DNA of 64,000 nt from an uncultured Devosia sp. Its GTDB lineage: Bacteria > Pseudomonadota > Alphaproteobacteria > Rhizobiales > Devosiaceae. The DNA lies in NCBI RefSeq assembly GCF_946479885.1, contig NZ_CAMLHM010000012.1:1-64000 (forward strand). Direction: 5' to 3'. A program made the position numbers and the translations under genes. The notes under the pieces were generated by a model, which saw only the letters and a list, made by a program, of their open reading frames with translations, was not told the origin of the DNA and did not search any database. This document shows positions 28,902 to 37,502 of this stretch, one piece after another (the stretch's first letter is position 1; every line of letters begins with the position of its first letter).

Positions 28902-30283
28902 TGGCACTCGACATTCTCATCATCGACGACGAAGACGACATCCGCGACCTGATCGCGGGCATTCTCGAGGACGAGGGGTTCGAGACGCGGCAGGCGCATG
29001 ACGCCGACAGTGGCCTCAACGAGATTGCCCGCCGGCGGCCCAGCCTGGTTTTCCTCGATATCTGGATGCAGGGTTCGCGGCTGGACGGACTGCAGCTGCT
29101 CGACGTGTTCCAGAGCCAGCACCCGGATATGCCCGTGGTGATGATCTCGGGCCACGGCAATGTGGAAACGGCCGTCTCCGCCATCCGCCGCGGCGCCTAC
29201 GACTATATCGAGAAGCCCTTCAAGATCGACCGGCTGCTGCATATCACCCAGCGCGCCATGGAAGCGACGCGACTGCGCAACGAAGTCGCCGAACTCAAGG
29301 AGCGCTCGGCGACCAAGAGCGCCGACATGGTCGGCACGTCGCCAGCCCTGCAGCAGGTACGCGGCATCATCGAAAAGTCCGCACCGACCAATTCCCGCAT
29401 CTTCATTTCGGGACCATCAGGGGCAGGGAAGGGCCTGGTCGCCCGCCTCATTCACCAGCGCAGCCCGCGTTCGGAAGCCCCTTTCGTCGAGATCAATGCC
29501 TCGCTCTACGCCCCCGAGGAGGTCTCGGTGGTGCTGTTCGGGCGCGAGGCGCGGGAAAAGACTGGCCTGCTGAAGGTCGAGGTCGGCGCGCTGGAAAAGG
29601 CGCATGGCGGCACGCTGTACCTGTCCGAGGTAACGACGCTGCCGGCGCAGACGCAGGCGGCGCTGCTGCGGACGCTGGTGGAAAACCGGTTCAATCGCGT
29701 CGGCGGCACGCAGGCTGTGCCGATCGACGTGCGCATCATCTCATCGAGCTCGCAGAACGTGGCGGCGCAGATCGAGACGGGCGAATTGCGTTCGGACCTG
29801 TTCCACCGGCTGTCCATCGTGCCGCTGCCGCTGACGCCGCTCAAGGAGCGGCGCGAGGACGTGCCCCCGCTGGTGAATGTGTTCATCGAGCAGGTCTGCC
29901 GCATGCACAACCTGCAGCGCGTGACTGTGGGCGACGATGCCATTGCCGTCCTGCAGGCGCAGGAATGGCCGGGCAATGCGCGCCAATTGCGCAATTCCAT
30001 CGAGCGCCTGCTGATCCTGATGAAGGACCAGCAGCCGGCCGACGGCGTGATTACGGCCGCCATGCTGCCGTCGGACATCGGTGAGGTATTGCCGACGGTG
30101 GGGGATACCGATGCGTCGGCTCACCTGATGAGCCTGCCCCTGCGTGACGCCCGCGAAGTGTTCGAGCGGCAGTATCTGCTGGCCCAGATCGAGCGGTTTG
30201 GCGGGAACATCTCAAAGACGGCGGAGTTTGTTGGAATGGAGCGCAGCGCCCTGCACCGCAAGATCAAGTCGCTCGGACTCTGA
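28901..30283 (+). CDS. ntrX: Response regulator NtrX (degenerate AAA+ motifs)
   Basis: Partner regulator of NtrY, 460 residues. Receiver with D53 (FLDIWMQG), AAA+ region with a good Walker A (GPSGAGKG, 171-178), and a C-terminal Fis-type helix-turn-helix (TAEFVGMERSALHRKIKS). Two motifs are lost: at the GAFTGA position the sequence reads FGREAREKTGLL (from 213), and Walker B reads LYLSEV, with Ser242 in place of Asp. Loss of GAFTGA is known from alphaproteobacterial NtrX and implies no sigma-54 activation; loss of the Walker B Asp also suggests weak or no ATP hydrolysis. It probably acts as a sigma-70-type repressor or activator (inference). Confidence 0.93.
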   Translation: MALDILIIDDEDDIRDLIAGILEDEGFETRQAHDADSGLNEIARRRPSLVFLDIWMQGSRLDGLQLLDVFQSQHPDMPVVMISGHGNVETAVSAIRRGAYDYIEKPFKIDRLLHITQRAMEATRLRNEVAELKERSATKSADMVGTSPALQQVRGIIEKSAPTNSRIFISGPSGAGKGLVARLIHQRSPRSEAPFVEINASLYAPEEVSVVLFGREAREKTGLLKVEVGALEKAHGGTLYLSEVTTLPAQTQAALLRTLVENRFNRVGGTQAVPIDVRIISSSSQNVAAQIETGELRSDLFHRLSIVPLPLTPLKERREDVPPLVNVFIEQVCRMHNLQRVTVGDDAIAVLQAQEWPGNARQLRNSIERLLILMKDQQPADGVITAAMLPSDIGEVLPTVGDTDASAHLMSLPLRDAREVFERQYLLAQIERFGGNISKTAEFVGMERSALHRKIKSLGL

Positions 30284-30381
30284 AAAACCGCTGAAAATTA
30301 CCGGCCGCCATGCGCCGGGCGCGGTAGGCACGAAAAATGATATGTGCCATAGTGATGACCGCGCGTGTATTCATGCCAGCA

Positions 30382-30400
30382 GGGACTGGGCGGCAGTCCC
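30382..30400 (+). other. Small hairpin in the ntrX-hfq gap
   Basis: GGGACT (30382-30387) pairs with AGTCCC (30395-30400) over a 7-base loop, with no T tract. The ntrX-hfq gap is 182 bases and probably contains the hfq promoter and leader; no other element stands out. Confidence 0.3.
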
Positions 30401-30465
30401 AAGGCTGGAATGGCAGGTGGTTGCAACGACAACAGCGACAAGCAATGCCGCGAAAAGAGGCCTGA

Positions 30466-30717
30466 ATGGCGAACGAAAAACAACAAAATCTCCAAGATTC
30501 CTTCCTCAATCATGTTCGCAAGCAGAAGGTGCCGGTCACGATTTTTCTGGTGAACGGCGTCAAACTTCAGGGTGTGATTACCTGGTTCGACAATTTCTGC
30601 CTGCTGCTGCGCCGCGATGCGCAGTCGCAGCTTGTGTATAAGCACGCGATCTCGACCATCATGCCGGGCGCGCCGATCCAGTTGTTCGACCCCGAGCAGA
30701 ACCACGACAGCGACTGA
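30466..30717 (+). CDS. hfq: RNA chaperone Hfq
   Basis: An 83-residue Sm-like protein forming a hexamer that pairs small RNAs with mRNAs. It shows the Sm1 pattern [35 protein letters not shown], and the Sm2 signature [10 protein letters not shown]. The C-terminal tail is short and acidic, as usual in alphaproteobacteria. AAGAGG lies 6 bases upstream of the ATG. ntrX-hfq-hflX is a standard order in the group. Confidence 0.97.
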   Translation: MANEKQQNLQDSFLNHVRKQKVPVTIFLVNGVKLQGVITWFDNFCLLLRRDAQSQLVYKHAISTIMPGAPIQLFDPEQNHDSD

Positions 30718-30728
30718 CAGGCGGTATT

Positions 30729-32078
30729 TTGACCGAATTTGACGATGACGAGGCCGTCCAGCGGGGCGGCCCAAAGGCGTTCATAGACCAGCGGTCGCAG
30801 CCCACGCGCACTGGATTGGTCGTGCCTGACGTGCGCGGCCAGCTCTCCCAGCACTCGATCGAGGCGCGCCAGGCCGAGTTCGAGGGGCTCGCGGGGGCGA
30901 TCAGGCTCGACGTGCTCTTCTCCGAAATCGTCAAGGTGCGCGAGATCAAGCCCGCGACCTTCATTGGTGGCGGCCATACCGAAGCGCTGGCCGCGAGGGT
31001 CAAGGCAGACAAAATCGAGCTGCTGCTGGTCGACGCCAGCCTCACGCCCATCCAGCAGCGCAATATTGAAACCGAGACCGGCGCCAAGGTGCTCGACCGC
31101 ACCGGGCTGATCCTCGAAATCTTCGGCGAGCGCGCGGCGACGCGCGAGGGCGTGCTGCAGGTCGAACTGGCCCACCAGAACTATCAGAAGGGGCGCCTGG
31201 TACGCTCCTGGACCCACCTTGAGCGGCAGCGCGGTAGCGGTGGCAGCGGCTTCATGGGTGGACCGGGCGAAACCCAGATCGAAAGTGATCGTCGCCAGAT
31301 CATGGACCGCATCGTGCTGCTGGAAGAGCGGCTCGAAAAGGTCAAGAAGACCCGCGCCCAGCAGCGCCAGCAGCGCGATGGCACGCCAATCGTCGCGATT
31401 GTCGGCTATACCAACGCCGGAAAATCGAGCCTGTTCAACAGCTTGACCGGGGCGGAGGTGTTTGCCAAGGACCTGTTGTTCGCGACGCTCGACACCACCG
31501 TGCGCAAGCTGTCACTGCCGCATGGCCGCGAGATTATCCTCAGCGACACGGTCGGCTTCGTCGCGGACCTGCCGACCGACCTTGTGGCGGCATTCCGCGC
31601 CACACTCGAAGAAGTGCTGGACGCCGACGTGATCCTGCATGCCCGGGATATCGCCAACCCCGATCACGTCGCGCAGGCGCATGACGTGCTCAAGGTGCTG
31701 GCCGATCTCGGCGTCTCCGCGGAGACGACGCCAATCATCGAGGTCTGGAACAAGATCGACCTGCTTGGCCCGGACGCGGTCGTCGGTATTGTACCATCTG
31801 GCAAGGTCGCCGGTGTCGTCCAGGCATCAGCGCTGACGGGGCAGGGGCTCGATGAGCTCAAACTGACTATCGAGAAGGCCCTGGGCGAAAAGAGCCGGAC
31901 CTACCACGTCCATGTGCCGCATACCGCCGGCGCCGATATCGGGTGGCTCCATTCCCATTCCGAAATCGTTTCGCGCGACGAGCCGACGGAGCAGGGCTCC
32001 GGCTTTGTGGTTCGGGTCGAGCCTCGCCACAAAGCGGCGTTCCTCGAGCGCTTCAACGGTCGTTTCGAAGCAAGCTAG
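30729..32078 (+). CDS. hflX: Ribosome-associated GTPase HflX
   Basis: A 449-residue GTPase that binds the 50S subunit and helps rescue or split ribosomes under stress. N-terminal HflX domain (about 1-190) with the glycine-rich GSGGSGFMGGPGETQIESDR, a helical linker, and a G domain with G1 GYTNAGKSSLF (from 226), G3 DTVGF and G4 NKID. The start is TTG 11 bases after hfq, with AGGCGG upstream. Its stop codon shares a CTAG palindrome with the convergent mazG stop. Confidence 0.94.
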   Translation: MTEFDDDEAVQRGGPKAFIDQRSQPTRTGLVVPDVRGQLSQHSIEARQAEFEGLAGAIRLDVLFSEIVKVREIKPATFIGGGHTEALAARVKADKIELLLVDASLTPIQQRNIETETGAKVLDRTGLILEIFGERAATREGVLQVELAHQNYQKGRLVRSWTHLERQRGSGGSGFMGGPGETQIESDRRQIMDRIVLLEERLEKVKKTRAQQRQQRDGTPIVAIVGYTNAGKSSLFNSLTGAEVFAKDLLFATLDTTVRKLSLPHGREIILSDTVGFVADLPTDLVAAFRATLEEVLDADVILHARDIANPDHVAQAHDVLKVLADLGVSAETTPIIEVWNKIDLLGPDAVVGIVPSGKVAGVVQASALTGQGLDELKLTIEKALGEKSRTYHVHVPHTAGADIGWLHSHSEIVSRDEPTEQGSGFVVRVEPRHKAAFLERFNGRFEAS

Positions 32079-32884
32079 GCCTTGTCCGAGGCCCGGATTT
32101 CGTTCCAATAGAAATCGAGCCGATCGAGCCCGGCATCCTTGGGCTCGATCCCGTCCTCGCGGCAGCGCGCCTCGACATGGTGGAAGCGCCGGGTGAACTT
32201 GTAATTGGCGTCCCGCAGCGCCGCCTCGGCATCGACGCCGGCATGGCGCGCCAGGTTGGCGACGGCGAACAGCAGGTCGCCGATCTCCTCATGCACGGCC
32301 GCAGCGTCGCCTGATGCCTGCGCCTCCGCCACTTCGTCGAGTTCCTCGTCGACCTTGGCCTTGACGGCGGCAAAGTCCGGCCAGTCGAAGCCCACCTTGG
32401 CCGCACGCTTGGTCAGCTTGCCGGCCCGAGCCAGGGCAGGGAGCACATTGGGAACATCATCGAGGATTGAGGGCGTCGTTTCCCCCTTGCGCGCGGCCTT
32501 GGCAGCTCGCTCCTGCGCCTTGATCGCCTCCCAGCGACCTTCCGACGCCGCGGACGTGCCGGCTTCGACATCGCCGAACACATGCGGGTGGCGGCGGATC
32601 AGCTTGTCGGTGATGGCATAGATCACGTCACCAATATCGAAGTGACCAGCCTCGCTGGCCATCTGGGCGTGATAGATCGGTTGCAGCAGCAGATCGCCCA
32701 GTTCCTCGCGCAGATCGGCAAAGTCCTGGCGCTCGATCGCGTCGGCGACCTCGTATGCTTCCTCGATCGTGTAGTGGCGGATGGTCGAGAAATCCTGCTC
32801 GAGATCCCAGGGACAGCCGCCGACCGGATTGCGCAGTGCGGCCATGATTTCAATCAGGCGGGCGATATCGCGGGAGGGCTGCAT
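32075..32884 (-). CDS. mazG: Nucleoside triphosphate pyrophosphohydrolase MazG
   Basis: A 269-residue enzyme that hydrolyses NTPs to NMPs and pyrophosphate. The first MazG domain has NPVGGCPWDLEQDFSTIRHY and the acidic metal-binding EEAYEVADAI, with LREELGDLLLQ. A second MazG domain follows from about residue 165 (VDEELDEVAEA ... EEIGDLLFAVANLARH). A GGAGGG site precedes the ATG. It is convergent with hflX and overlaps it by four bases at the stops. Confidence 0.94.
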   Translation of the reverse strand: MQPSRDIARLIEIMAALRNPVGGCPWDLEQDFSTIRHYTIEEAYEVADAIERQDFADLREELGDLLLQPIYHAQMASEAGHFDIGDVIYAITDKLIRRHPHVFGDVEAGTSAASEGRWEAIKAQERAAKAARKGETTPSILDDVPNVLPALARAGKLTKRAAKVGFDWPDFAAVKAKVDEELDEVAEAQASGDAAAVHEEIGDLLFAVANLARHAGVDAEAALRDANYKFTRRFHHVEARCREDGIEPKDAGLDRLDFYWNEIRASDKA

Positions 32885-32940
32885 GTTGGACTCAAGCTTG
32901 GGAATCGATCCGCCAAGCTTATATGCCTTCGGCGTCCGCC

Positions 32941-33333
32941 TTACTCCTCAAACCGACCGCCAGCGGCGCGATCGCGCTCATACCGCCGGGCAGTCGGAAA
33001 GGGCGGCAACCAGGATTCGCGCCGTATGGTCCACAGCTCGTAGGTCGGCTTGAACTGATCGGCTTCGTCGAACGAACCCAGGTTCACCTCGATTTCGTCG
33101 TCGCTGCGCGAAAAGACCGATGAGCCGCAATGCGGGCAAAAGAACCGGCCGGCATAGTCGCGCGTCTCGCCATAGACGGTAACGGCATCCAGCGGGAAGA
33201 TCGCCGAGGCATGAAAGAGCGCGCCATGGTGCTTGCGACAATCGCGGCAGTGACAGATGCCAACCCGGTATGGGCGTCCGGTTGCCACGATGCGAACGCC
33301 GCCGCACAGGCAACCGCCGGTGACCTGATCCAT
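32941..33333 (-). CDS. GFA family (glutathione-dependent formaldehyde-activating-like) protein
   Basis: A 130-residue zinc-binding protein. The expected cysteines are present: GGCLCGGVRI, CHCRDCRKHHGALF and FCPHCGSSVF. The family is named for an enzyme that joins formaldehyde and glutathione, but most members have no proven activity. Start at 33333 (MDQVTGGCLCGG) has GGAG 7 bases upstream; the open frame extends to 33423 without support. It lies divergent from the next gene. Confidence 0.87.
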   Translation of the reverse strand: MDQVTGGCLCGGVRIVATGRPYRVGICHCRDCRKHHGALFHASAIFPLDAVTVYGETRDYAGRFFCPHCGSSVFSRSDDEIEVNLGSFDEADQFKPTYELWTIRRESWLPPFPTARRYERDRAAGGRFEE

Positions 33334-33474
33334 CCTCGTCTCCTTCATGCCAAGCGCGTTCATGACCAAGCGTGCGCGCACCGAGCAGGTCGCAGCTGCA
33401 GGGCAGGCCTTTCCTGGCAGCACAAACTGCGACCAACGACCGGCCGTAACAAGGCCAATCGCGCCTATCCGTCA

Positions 33475-33491
33475 TTCGCATAATATATATT
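33475..33491 (+). promoter_or_regulatory. AT-rich promoter-like block before an unknown gene pair
   Basis: TTCGCATAATATATATTATG is the only strongly AT-rich stretch nearby, ending at the first ATG of the next gene. It contains several overlapping -10-like hexamers (TAATAT, TATATT). No ribosome-binding site lies between it and the ATG, so translation may start from a near-leaderless transcript, or at ATG 33504. Confidence 0.35.
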
Positions 33492-33722
33492 ATGGAACCG
33501 AAATGCATGCAGGCTGGCGTGGAAATCGCGCCGAGCGACAAGGTTCCCGCTCAGGCAAGCGCGGCTGCCATGCGGTTGCTGGCCTTGCTGTGGCCGGAAT
33601 TGGCTCCCACCATCGAACTCTTACATCGCGCGAGCCTGATGAGCGATTCCATCCCGTTCCGCCCTTTGGCGCCGGAGTTGGCAATTCAGGACTGGGCTGC
33701 AGAAGCGGCCGCCCCACCATGA
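33492..33722 (+). CDS. Hypothetical small protein, 76 residues
   Basis: Not recognised. It is Ala/Pro/Leu-rich, with a predicted amphipathic middle (AAMRLLALLWPELAPTIELL) and one cysteine near the start. There is no signal peptide or clear transmembrane helix. Support for coding comes from the 4-base ATGA overlap with the following gene and from the promoter-like block before it. It could begin at ATG 33504 instead. Function unknown. Confidence 0.5.
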   Translation: MEPKCMQAGVEIAPSDKVPAQASAAAMRLLALLWPELAPTIELLHRASLMSDSIPFRPLAPELAIQDWAAEAAAPP

Positions 33723-34462
33723 CCCGCAAGCTGCAAGAGAGTGCGCCCTTGGCCCGAACCCGTTTTACATTGTGCGACCACGTCGGAAATCCGCAGGACT
33801 GGACCTACACCTGGCAACTCAATGACGATGTGACCCTCAGCAGCAGCTGCGGGTTTTGTCAGCGCGATACCTTGCGATTGACCTATGAGGTCGTCCGTGG
33901 CGAAGAAACGGCGTGGATCTGCCCCAACTGCGTCAGCCGTTACGCCATCGGCGCCACCCTCGATGGCCAGACGATGCAGCCAAAGGACGCCAGGGCCTAT
34001 GCGCACGGTCTGACGGCCCGGCTCAAACAGACCACCTGCCAGGAGGTTCTGCGGCGCATCCAGGCCGACAATCCCGATCCTGAGCTAGAAGAGGTCGTGA
34101 TCTATTTCGACCGCAACCTGCAACTCTCGCCGCTTCGGGCAGCCCGCCTGTTTGGCGCGATGGTCCGCATGGGCGAGCAGATCAACGCCCGCATTTTCGA
34201 GGTGCAGACGCGCAGCAATGCGCACCAGCAGGAGTTCGGCGAGCTCAGCGAGACCGATCGCAGCCTGGTCTGGATCGCGCTGTCGCCACAGCAGCGTCGC
34301 CGGCTCGCCTCGCTGGGCTTTGCCCCGGCCGACACTCTGGTGCACCGCAGTCAGGTCCGTCGGCTCCCCCGGGTCGAGGTTCAGCTGTCCGCTCCGCGCA
34401 AGGCTCCCTTGACCGAGACGGCAAGCCCTGATCTTGCGATAAAAGTCACGCGATTTCAATAG
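33719..34462 (+). CDS. Hypothetical zinc-ribbon-like protein
   Basis: A 247-residue soluble protein I do not recognise. Residues about 42-83 hold a possible zinc ribbon made of two CxxC pairs (SSCGFCQRD and WICPNCVSRY). The middle is helical and charged (RRIQADNPDPELEEVVIYFD), and the rest resembles no domain I know. The frame is open far upstream (to 33347), but ATG 33719 overlaps the stop of the previous gene and is preferred. The pair forms a two-gene unit just before the exo locus. A link to exopolysaccharide regulation is only positional. Confidence 0.7.
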   Translation: MTRKLQESAPLARTRFTLCDHVGNPQDWTYTWQLNDDVTLSSSCGFCQRDTLRLTYEVVRGEETAWICPNCVSRYAIGATLDGQTMQPKDARAYAHGLTARLKQTTCQEVLRRIQADNPDPELEEVVIYFDRNLQLSPLRAARLFGAMVRMGEQINARIFEVQTRSNAHQQEFGELSETDRSLVWIALSPQQRRRLASLGFAPADTLVHRSQVRRLPRVEVQLSAPRKAPLTETASPDLAIKVTRFQ

Positions 34463-34508
34463 GTTATACTGCGTCCATCGAGAATGTGGCGAGATGCTGC
34501 CGCCACCG

Positions 34509-34569
34509 TGCCCCATTGCGGGCACGATCAGTCTCAACAATCCTAGCGTCGACGATCACAGCTAGGATG
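34509..34569 (+). promoter_or_regulatory. Two leader hairpins before exoF
   Basis: Hairpin one is GTGCCC/GGGCAC (34509-34514 with 34521-34526). Hairpin two is ATCCTAG/CTAGGAT (34541-34547 with 34563-34569, 15-base loop). The right arm of the second holds AGGAT, part of the exoF ribosome-binding site, so the structure could hide it. This is sequence-based inference. Confidence 0.35.
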
Positions 34570-34573
34570 GGAC

Positions 34574-35803
34574 ATGCCAGCACGCCCGCACCGGACCCGA
34601 TCCGCCACGCGCTTCGCCACCAGCCTCGCCATCGGGCTGGTCTGGTTTGGCAGCGCGCAGGCGGCCGACCCTTACTTGCTGGGGGTTTCCGACAAGCTCA
34701 GCATCAAGGTCGTGCAATGGAAAGCCGCCGATTCCACATTTGAGGAATGGACGGCGCTGACCGGCGAATATGTTGTCGGCGCCGACGGCAACGTCAATTT
34801 CCCCATGGTCGGCCCGACCGAGGGCGCCGGCAAGACCAGTGCCGACCTGGCCGTGGCGCTTGGCGGCGCGTTGCAACAGACGCTTGGCCTCAGCACCGCG
34901 CCGACCGTCACCGTGGAAGTGGCCGCCTATGGCCCGATCTATGTGTCCGGCGATGTCGGTGCGCCCGGGGAATATCCGTTTGCGCCCAACCTCACGGTGG
35001 TCAAGGCCCTGGCTTTGGCGGGTGGCGAGCGGCGCAGCGCCGAGGCGACTGCCCGACCGGAGAAGGAAATCCTGACGACATCGGGCGCGCTCGACGTCCT
35101 CAAGGACGAATACCGGCGGCTTCTGGTGCGCCGGGCCCGGCTCGATGCCGAGCTGGCCGGCCAGGACCAGATCGCGATTCCTCCCGAACTCGAAGGCGCC
35201 GACGGCCTCGACGCGCTGGTCGCGGCCGAGACGGCAATCCTCTCAGCGCAGCGGCGTCAGGCCGAGGCGCAGTCGACGTCGCTGACCGACCAGGTCGCCC
35301 TCCTCAACAGCCAGATCGAGGCCTTTGGCCAAAAGCAGACCGGCACCGAGGCGCAGTTGGTCACCGCGCGCGAGCAGCTCGACAAGATCACGGCCCTGTC
35401 CGATGACGGCCTGGCGCTGGCGTCCCGGGTCGCATCGCTCCAGACCAATGTTTCGGACCTCGAATCCCGCTTGCTCGATACGCAGACCACCACACTGCAA
35501 GCGCAGCAGGACATTGCCGCCGCCCAGCGCGAGCAAGCGACATTGACCGACCAGCGCATCTCGGACCTGACGCTCGAGCGCCAGACGGTGGATGGGCAGA
35601 TCGGCGCCCTCCAGCTCAAGATCGCCACCCAGCAGGGGCTGGTTCAGGAGGCGGCGCTCTACACCGGCGTTGCCGTGCCAGGCAGCTCGGCCCCGTCCTA
35701 CAGCTACGTCGTCGTCCGCGACGGCGAGGAAATCCCGGCCGATCTCACCACCCCGCTGGAAGCAGGCGACGTCGTTGTCGCAAAGCTGGAGCTCGCACCA
35801 TGA
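34574..35803 (+). CDS. exoF: Polysaccharide export protein, ExoF-like
   Basis: A 409-residue periplasmic/outer-membrane export protein of the Wza/OPX group. Signal peptide 1-30 (cleavage after SAQA), polysaccharide export domain about 33-130 (YLLGVSDKLSIKVVQW, GEYVVGADGNVNFPMVG), an SLBB-like segment (YVSGDVGAPGEYPF), then a long coiled coil (about 165-355) and a C-terminal PLEAGDVVVAKLEL. The coiled-coil insert distinguishes rhizobial ExoF from Wza. It heads the plus-strand exoF-exoK-exoV unit; the 3' end overlaps exoK by 4 bases. Confidence 0.85.
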   Translation: MPARPHRTRSATRFATSLAIGLVWFGSAQAADPYLLGVSDKLSIKVVQWKAADSTFEEWTALTGEYVVGADGNVNFPMVGPTEGAGKTSADLAVALGGALQQTLGLSTAPTVTVEVAAYGPIYVSGDVGAPGEYPFAPNLTVVKALALAGGERRSAEATARPEKEILTTSGALDVLKDEYRRLLVRRARLDAELAGQDQIAIPPELEGADGLDALVAAETAILSAQRRQAEAQSTSLTDQVALLNSQIEAFGQKQTGTEAQLVTAREQLDKITALSDDGLALASRVASLQTNVSDLESRLLDTQTTTLQAQQDIAAAQREQATLTDQRISDLTLERQTVDGQIGALQLKIATQQGLVQEAALYTGVAVPGSSAPSYSYVVVRDGEEIPADLTTPLEAGDVVVAKLELAP

Positions 35804-36609
35804 CCGTCAACAGCCCCCCTCGCCTGCCGAGCCTGATGCTGCCGCTGCTCCTGGGATGCCTCGCGTGCTCCACGCCAGCTTTGGCCCAGGAACCGGCATT
35901 CCGCGACGACTTCAACCAGCTCGACCAGGCGCGCTGGTATGTTTCGGATGGCTGGAGCAATGGCAGCCACCAGAATTGCACCTGGTCGACCGACCAGGTG
36001 AAGGCCACCGGCGGCATGCTGCACGTCGGCTTCGCCCCGGTTCCCAAGGGCGACCGCCAGTATCGCTGCGGCGAAATCCAGACCCGCAAGGCCTATGGCT
36101 ACGGCACGTTCGAGGGCCGTTTCAAGACACCCGCCGGTTCGGGGCTCAACGCCGCCTTTTTCACCTTTATCGGACCGCAGCAGAACAAGCCGCATGACGA
36201 GATCGATTTCGAAGTGCTGGTCCGCGATACCGGCCATGTCGAGACGACCACGTTCGTGAACGGCAAGAGCGGCGACGGCACCACGGGCGCCGGGCAGTCG
36301 CACCCCCTGCCCCAGGCGTCGGACGCTGATTTCATCACCTATGCGTTTACCTGGGAGCCCGATCGGCTGCGCTTCTATGTGGATGGCGAGCTGGTCCGCA
36401 CCATGGACAATCCCGCGACCATTCCGAGCAACCCCCAGCGCATCTTCTTCAGCCTCTGGGGCTCCGACACGCTTGTCGACTGGATGGGCGCCTTTGCGCC
36501 CGTCACCACCCCCATCGCCATGGACGTGGACTGGGTGGCCTACACGCCCCTCGGGGCCGAATGCGCTTTCGACGAATCTATCCTGTGCCAAGACAACGAG
36601 GACAATTGA
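35800..36609 (+). CDS. exoK: GH16 endo-beta-glucanase, ExoK-like
   Basis: A secreted glycoside hydrolase family 16 enzyme of 269 residues. A signal peptide (about 1-29, PALA) precedes the jelly-roll domain. The catalytic motif is EIDFE (E134, D136, E138). Trp and Phe residues of the cleft (FTWEPDRLRFYVDG) fit the family. In succinoglycan producers ExoK cleaves nascent polymer to lower its size; the same role is inferred here from neighbours. Cysteines near the C terminus (ECAF, ILCQ) may form a disulfide. Confidence 0.88.
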   Translation: MTVNSPPRLPSLMLPLLLGCLACSTPALAQEPAFRDDFNQLDQARWYVSDGWSNGSHQNCTWSTDQVKATGGMLHVGFAPVPKGDRQYRCGEIQTRKAYGYGTFEGRFKTPAGSGLNAAFFTFIGPQQNKPHDEIDFEVLVRDTGHVETTTFVNGKSGDGTTGAGQSHPLPQASDADFITYAFTWEPDRLRFYVDGELVRTMDNPATIPSNPQRIFFSLWGSDTLVDWMGAFAPVTTPIAMDVDWVAYTPLGAECAFDESILCQDNEDN

Positions 36610-37502
36610 TGAAACTGGTGTTCTTTCGCGGCAAGGTGCCGAATTTCGGGGATGAGCTGAACCTCTATGTCTGGCCGGCCCTGTTGCCGGCAGGCTTCCT
36701 TGACGAGGACGAGGATGAGCTGTTCGTCGGCATCGGCTCGATCATCGGTGATCATCTCCCGGCCCATGCCCGCAAGTATGTCATGGGTTCGGGCTATGCC
36801 GGCTACATGGGACTGCCCGATGTGCATGACGGCAGCTGGGACATCCGCTTTGTGCGCGGCCCCAACACCGCCAAGACCCTCGGCATAGACCCCAGCCTGT
36901 CGATCGGCGACAGCGCCATCCTGCTGCGCGCCATGGACCTACCCGCAGCCGATGAACGCGTCGGCGTCGCCTTCATGCCGCACTACGAAAGCCTCGAGCG
37001 CGGCAACTGGGCCGAAGCCTGCCGACTGGCCGGCATCACGCTCATCGACGCCACCGAGCCGGTGGAAAAGGTGCTCAGCCAGATTGCCGGGGCCCGGCTG
37101 CTCATCACCGAGGCCATGCATGGCGCGATCGTCGCGGACGCCCTGCGCACGCCCTGGATTGGCGCGCGCCCCATCTATGGCGGGCACCACAAGAAATGGC
37201 TCGACTGGGCCGGCGCCCTTGATGTCGACGTACGGCTCAACACGCTCAAGCCGACCAGCGTGCTCGAACACTATATCGGCCGCACCGGTCGTGGTGGCAG
37301 CCTGGGCAAGGTCGGCCGTTTCAGTGCCTCGCCCTGGGCCGGCATTCCGAATCGCATCTTTACCGAGCAGGCGGCGCGGCATCTCGATGCCATGTCGAAG
37401 CTCGAGCCTCAGCTGAGTGACGACGCGGCTATCCGTGATGTTACCGATCGTGCCCTGTCGGCCGTCGATGGCTTTGTCCGGAGCCGTGTAGCGGCGGCCT
37501 AG
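36609..37502 (+). CDS. exoV: Polysaccharide pyruvyl transferase, ExoV-like
   Basis: A 297-residue protein of the pyruvyl/ketal transferase family that adds pyruvate from PEP to sugar. Family features: N-terminal RGKVPNFGDELNLYVWP, GIGSIIGDH, VRGPNTAKTLG, and the C-terminal LITEAMHGAIVADALRTPW, whose histidine is the usual catalytic-site candidate. The ATG overlaps the exoK stop by one base. Its stop shares CTAG with the convergent flippase. Predicts pyruvylated exopolysaccharide. Confidence 0.86.
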   Translation: MKLVFFRGKVPNFGDELNLYVWPALLPAGFLDEDEDELFVGIGSIIGDHLPAHARKYVMGSGYAGYMGLPDVHDGSWDIRFVRGPNTAKTLGIDPSLSIGDSAILLRAMDLPAADERVGVAFMPHYESLERGNWAEACRLAGITLIDATEPVEKVLSQIAGARLLITEAMHGAIVADALRTPWIGARPIYGGHHKKWLDWAGALDVDVRLNTLKPTSVLEHYIGRTGRGGSLGKVGRFSASPWAGIPNRIFTEQAARHLDAMSKLEPQLSDDAAIRDVTDRALSAVDGFVRSRVAAA

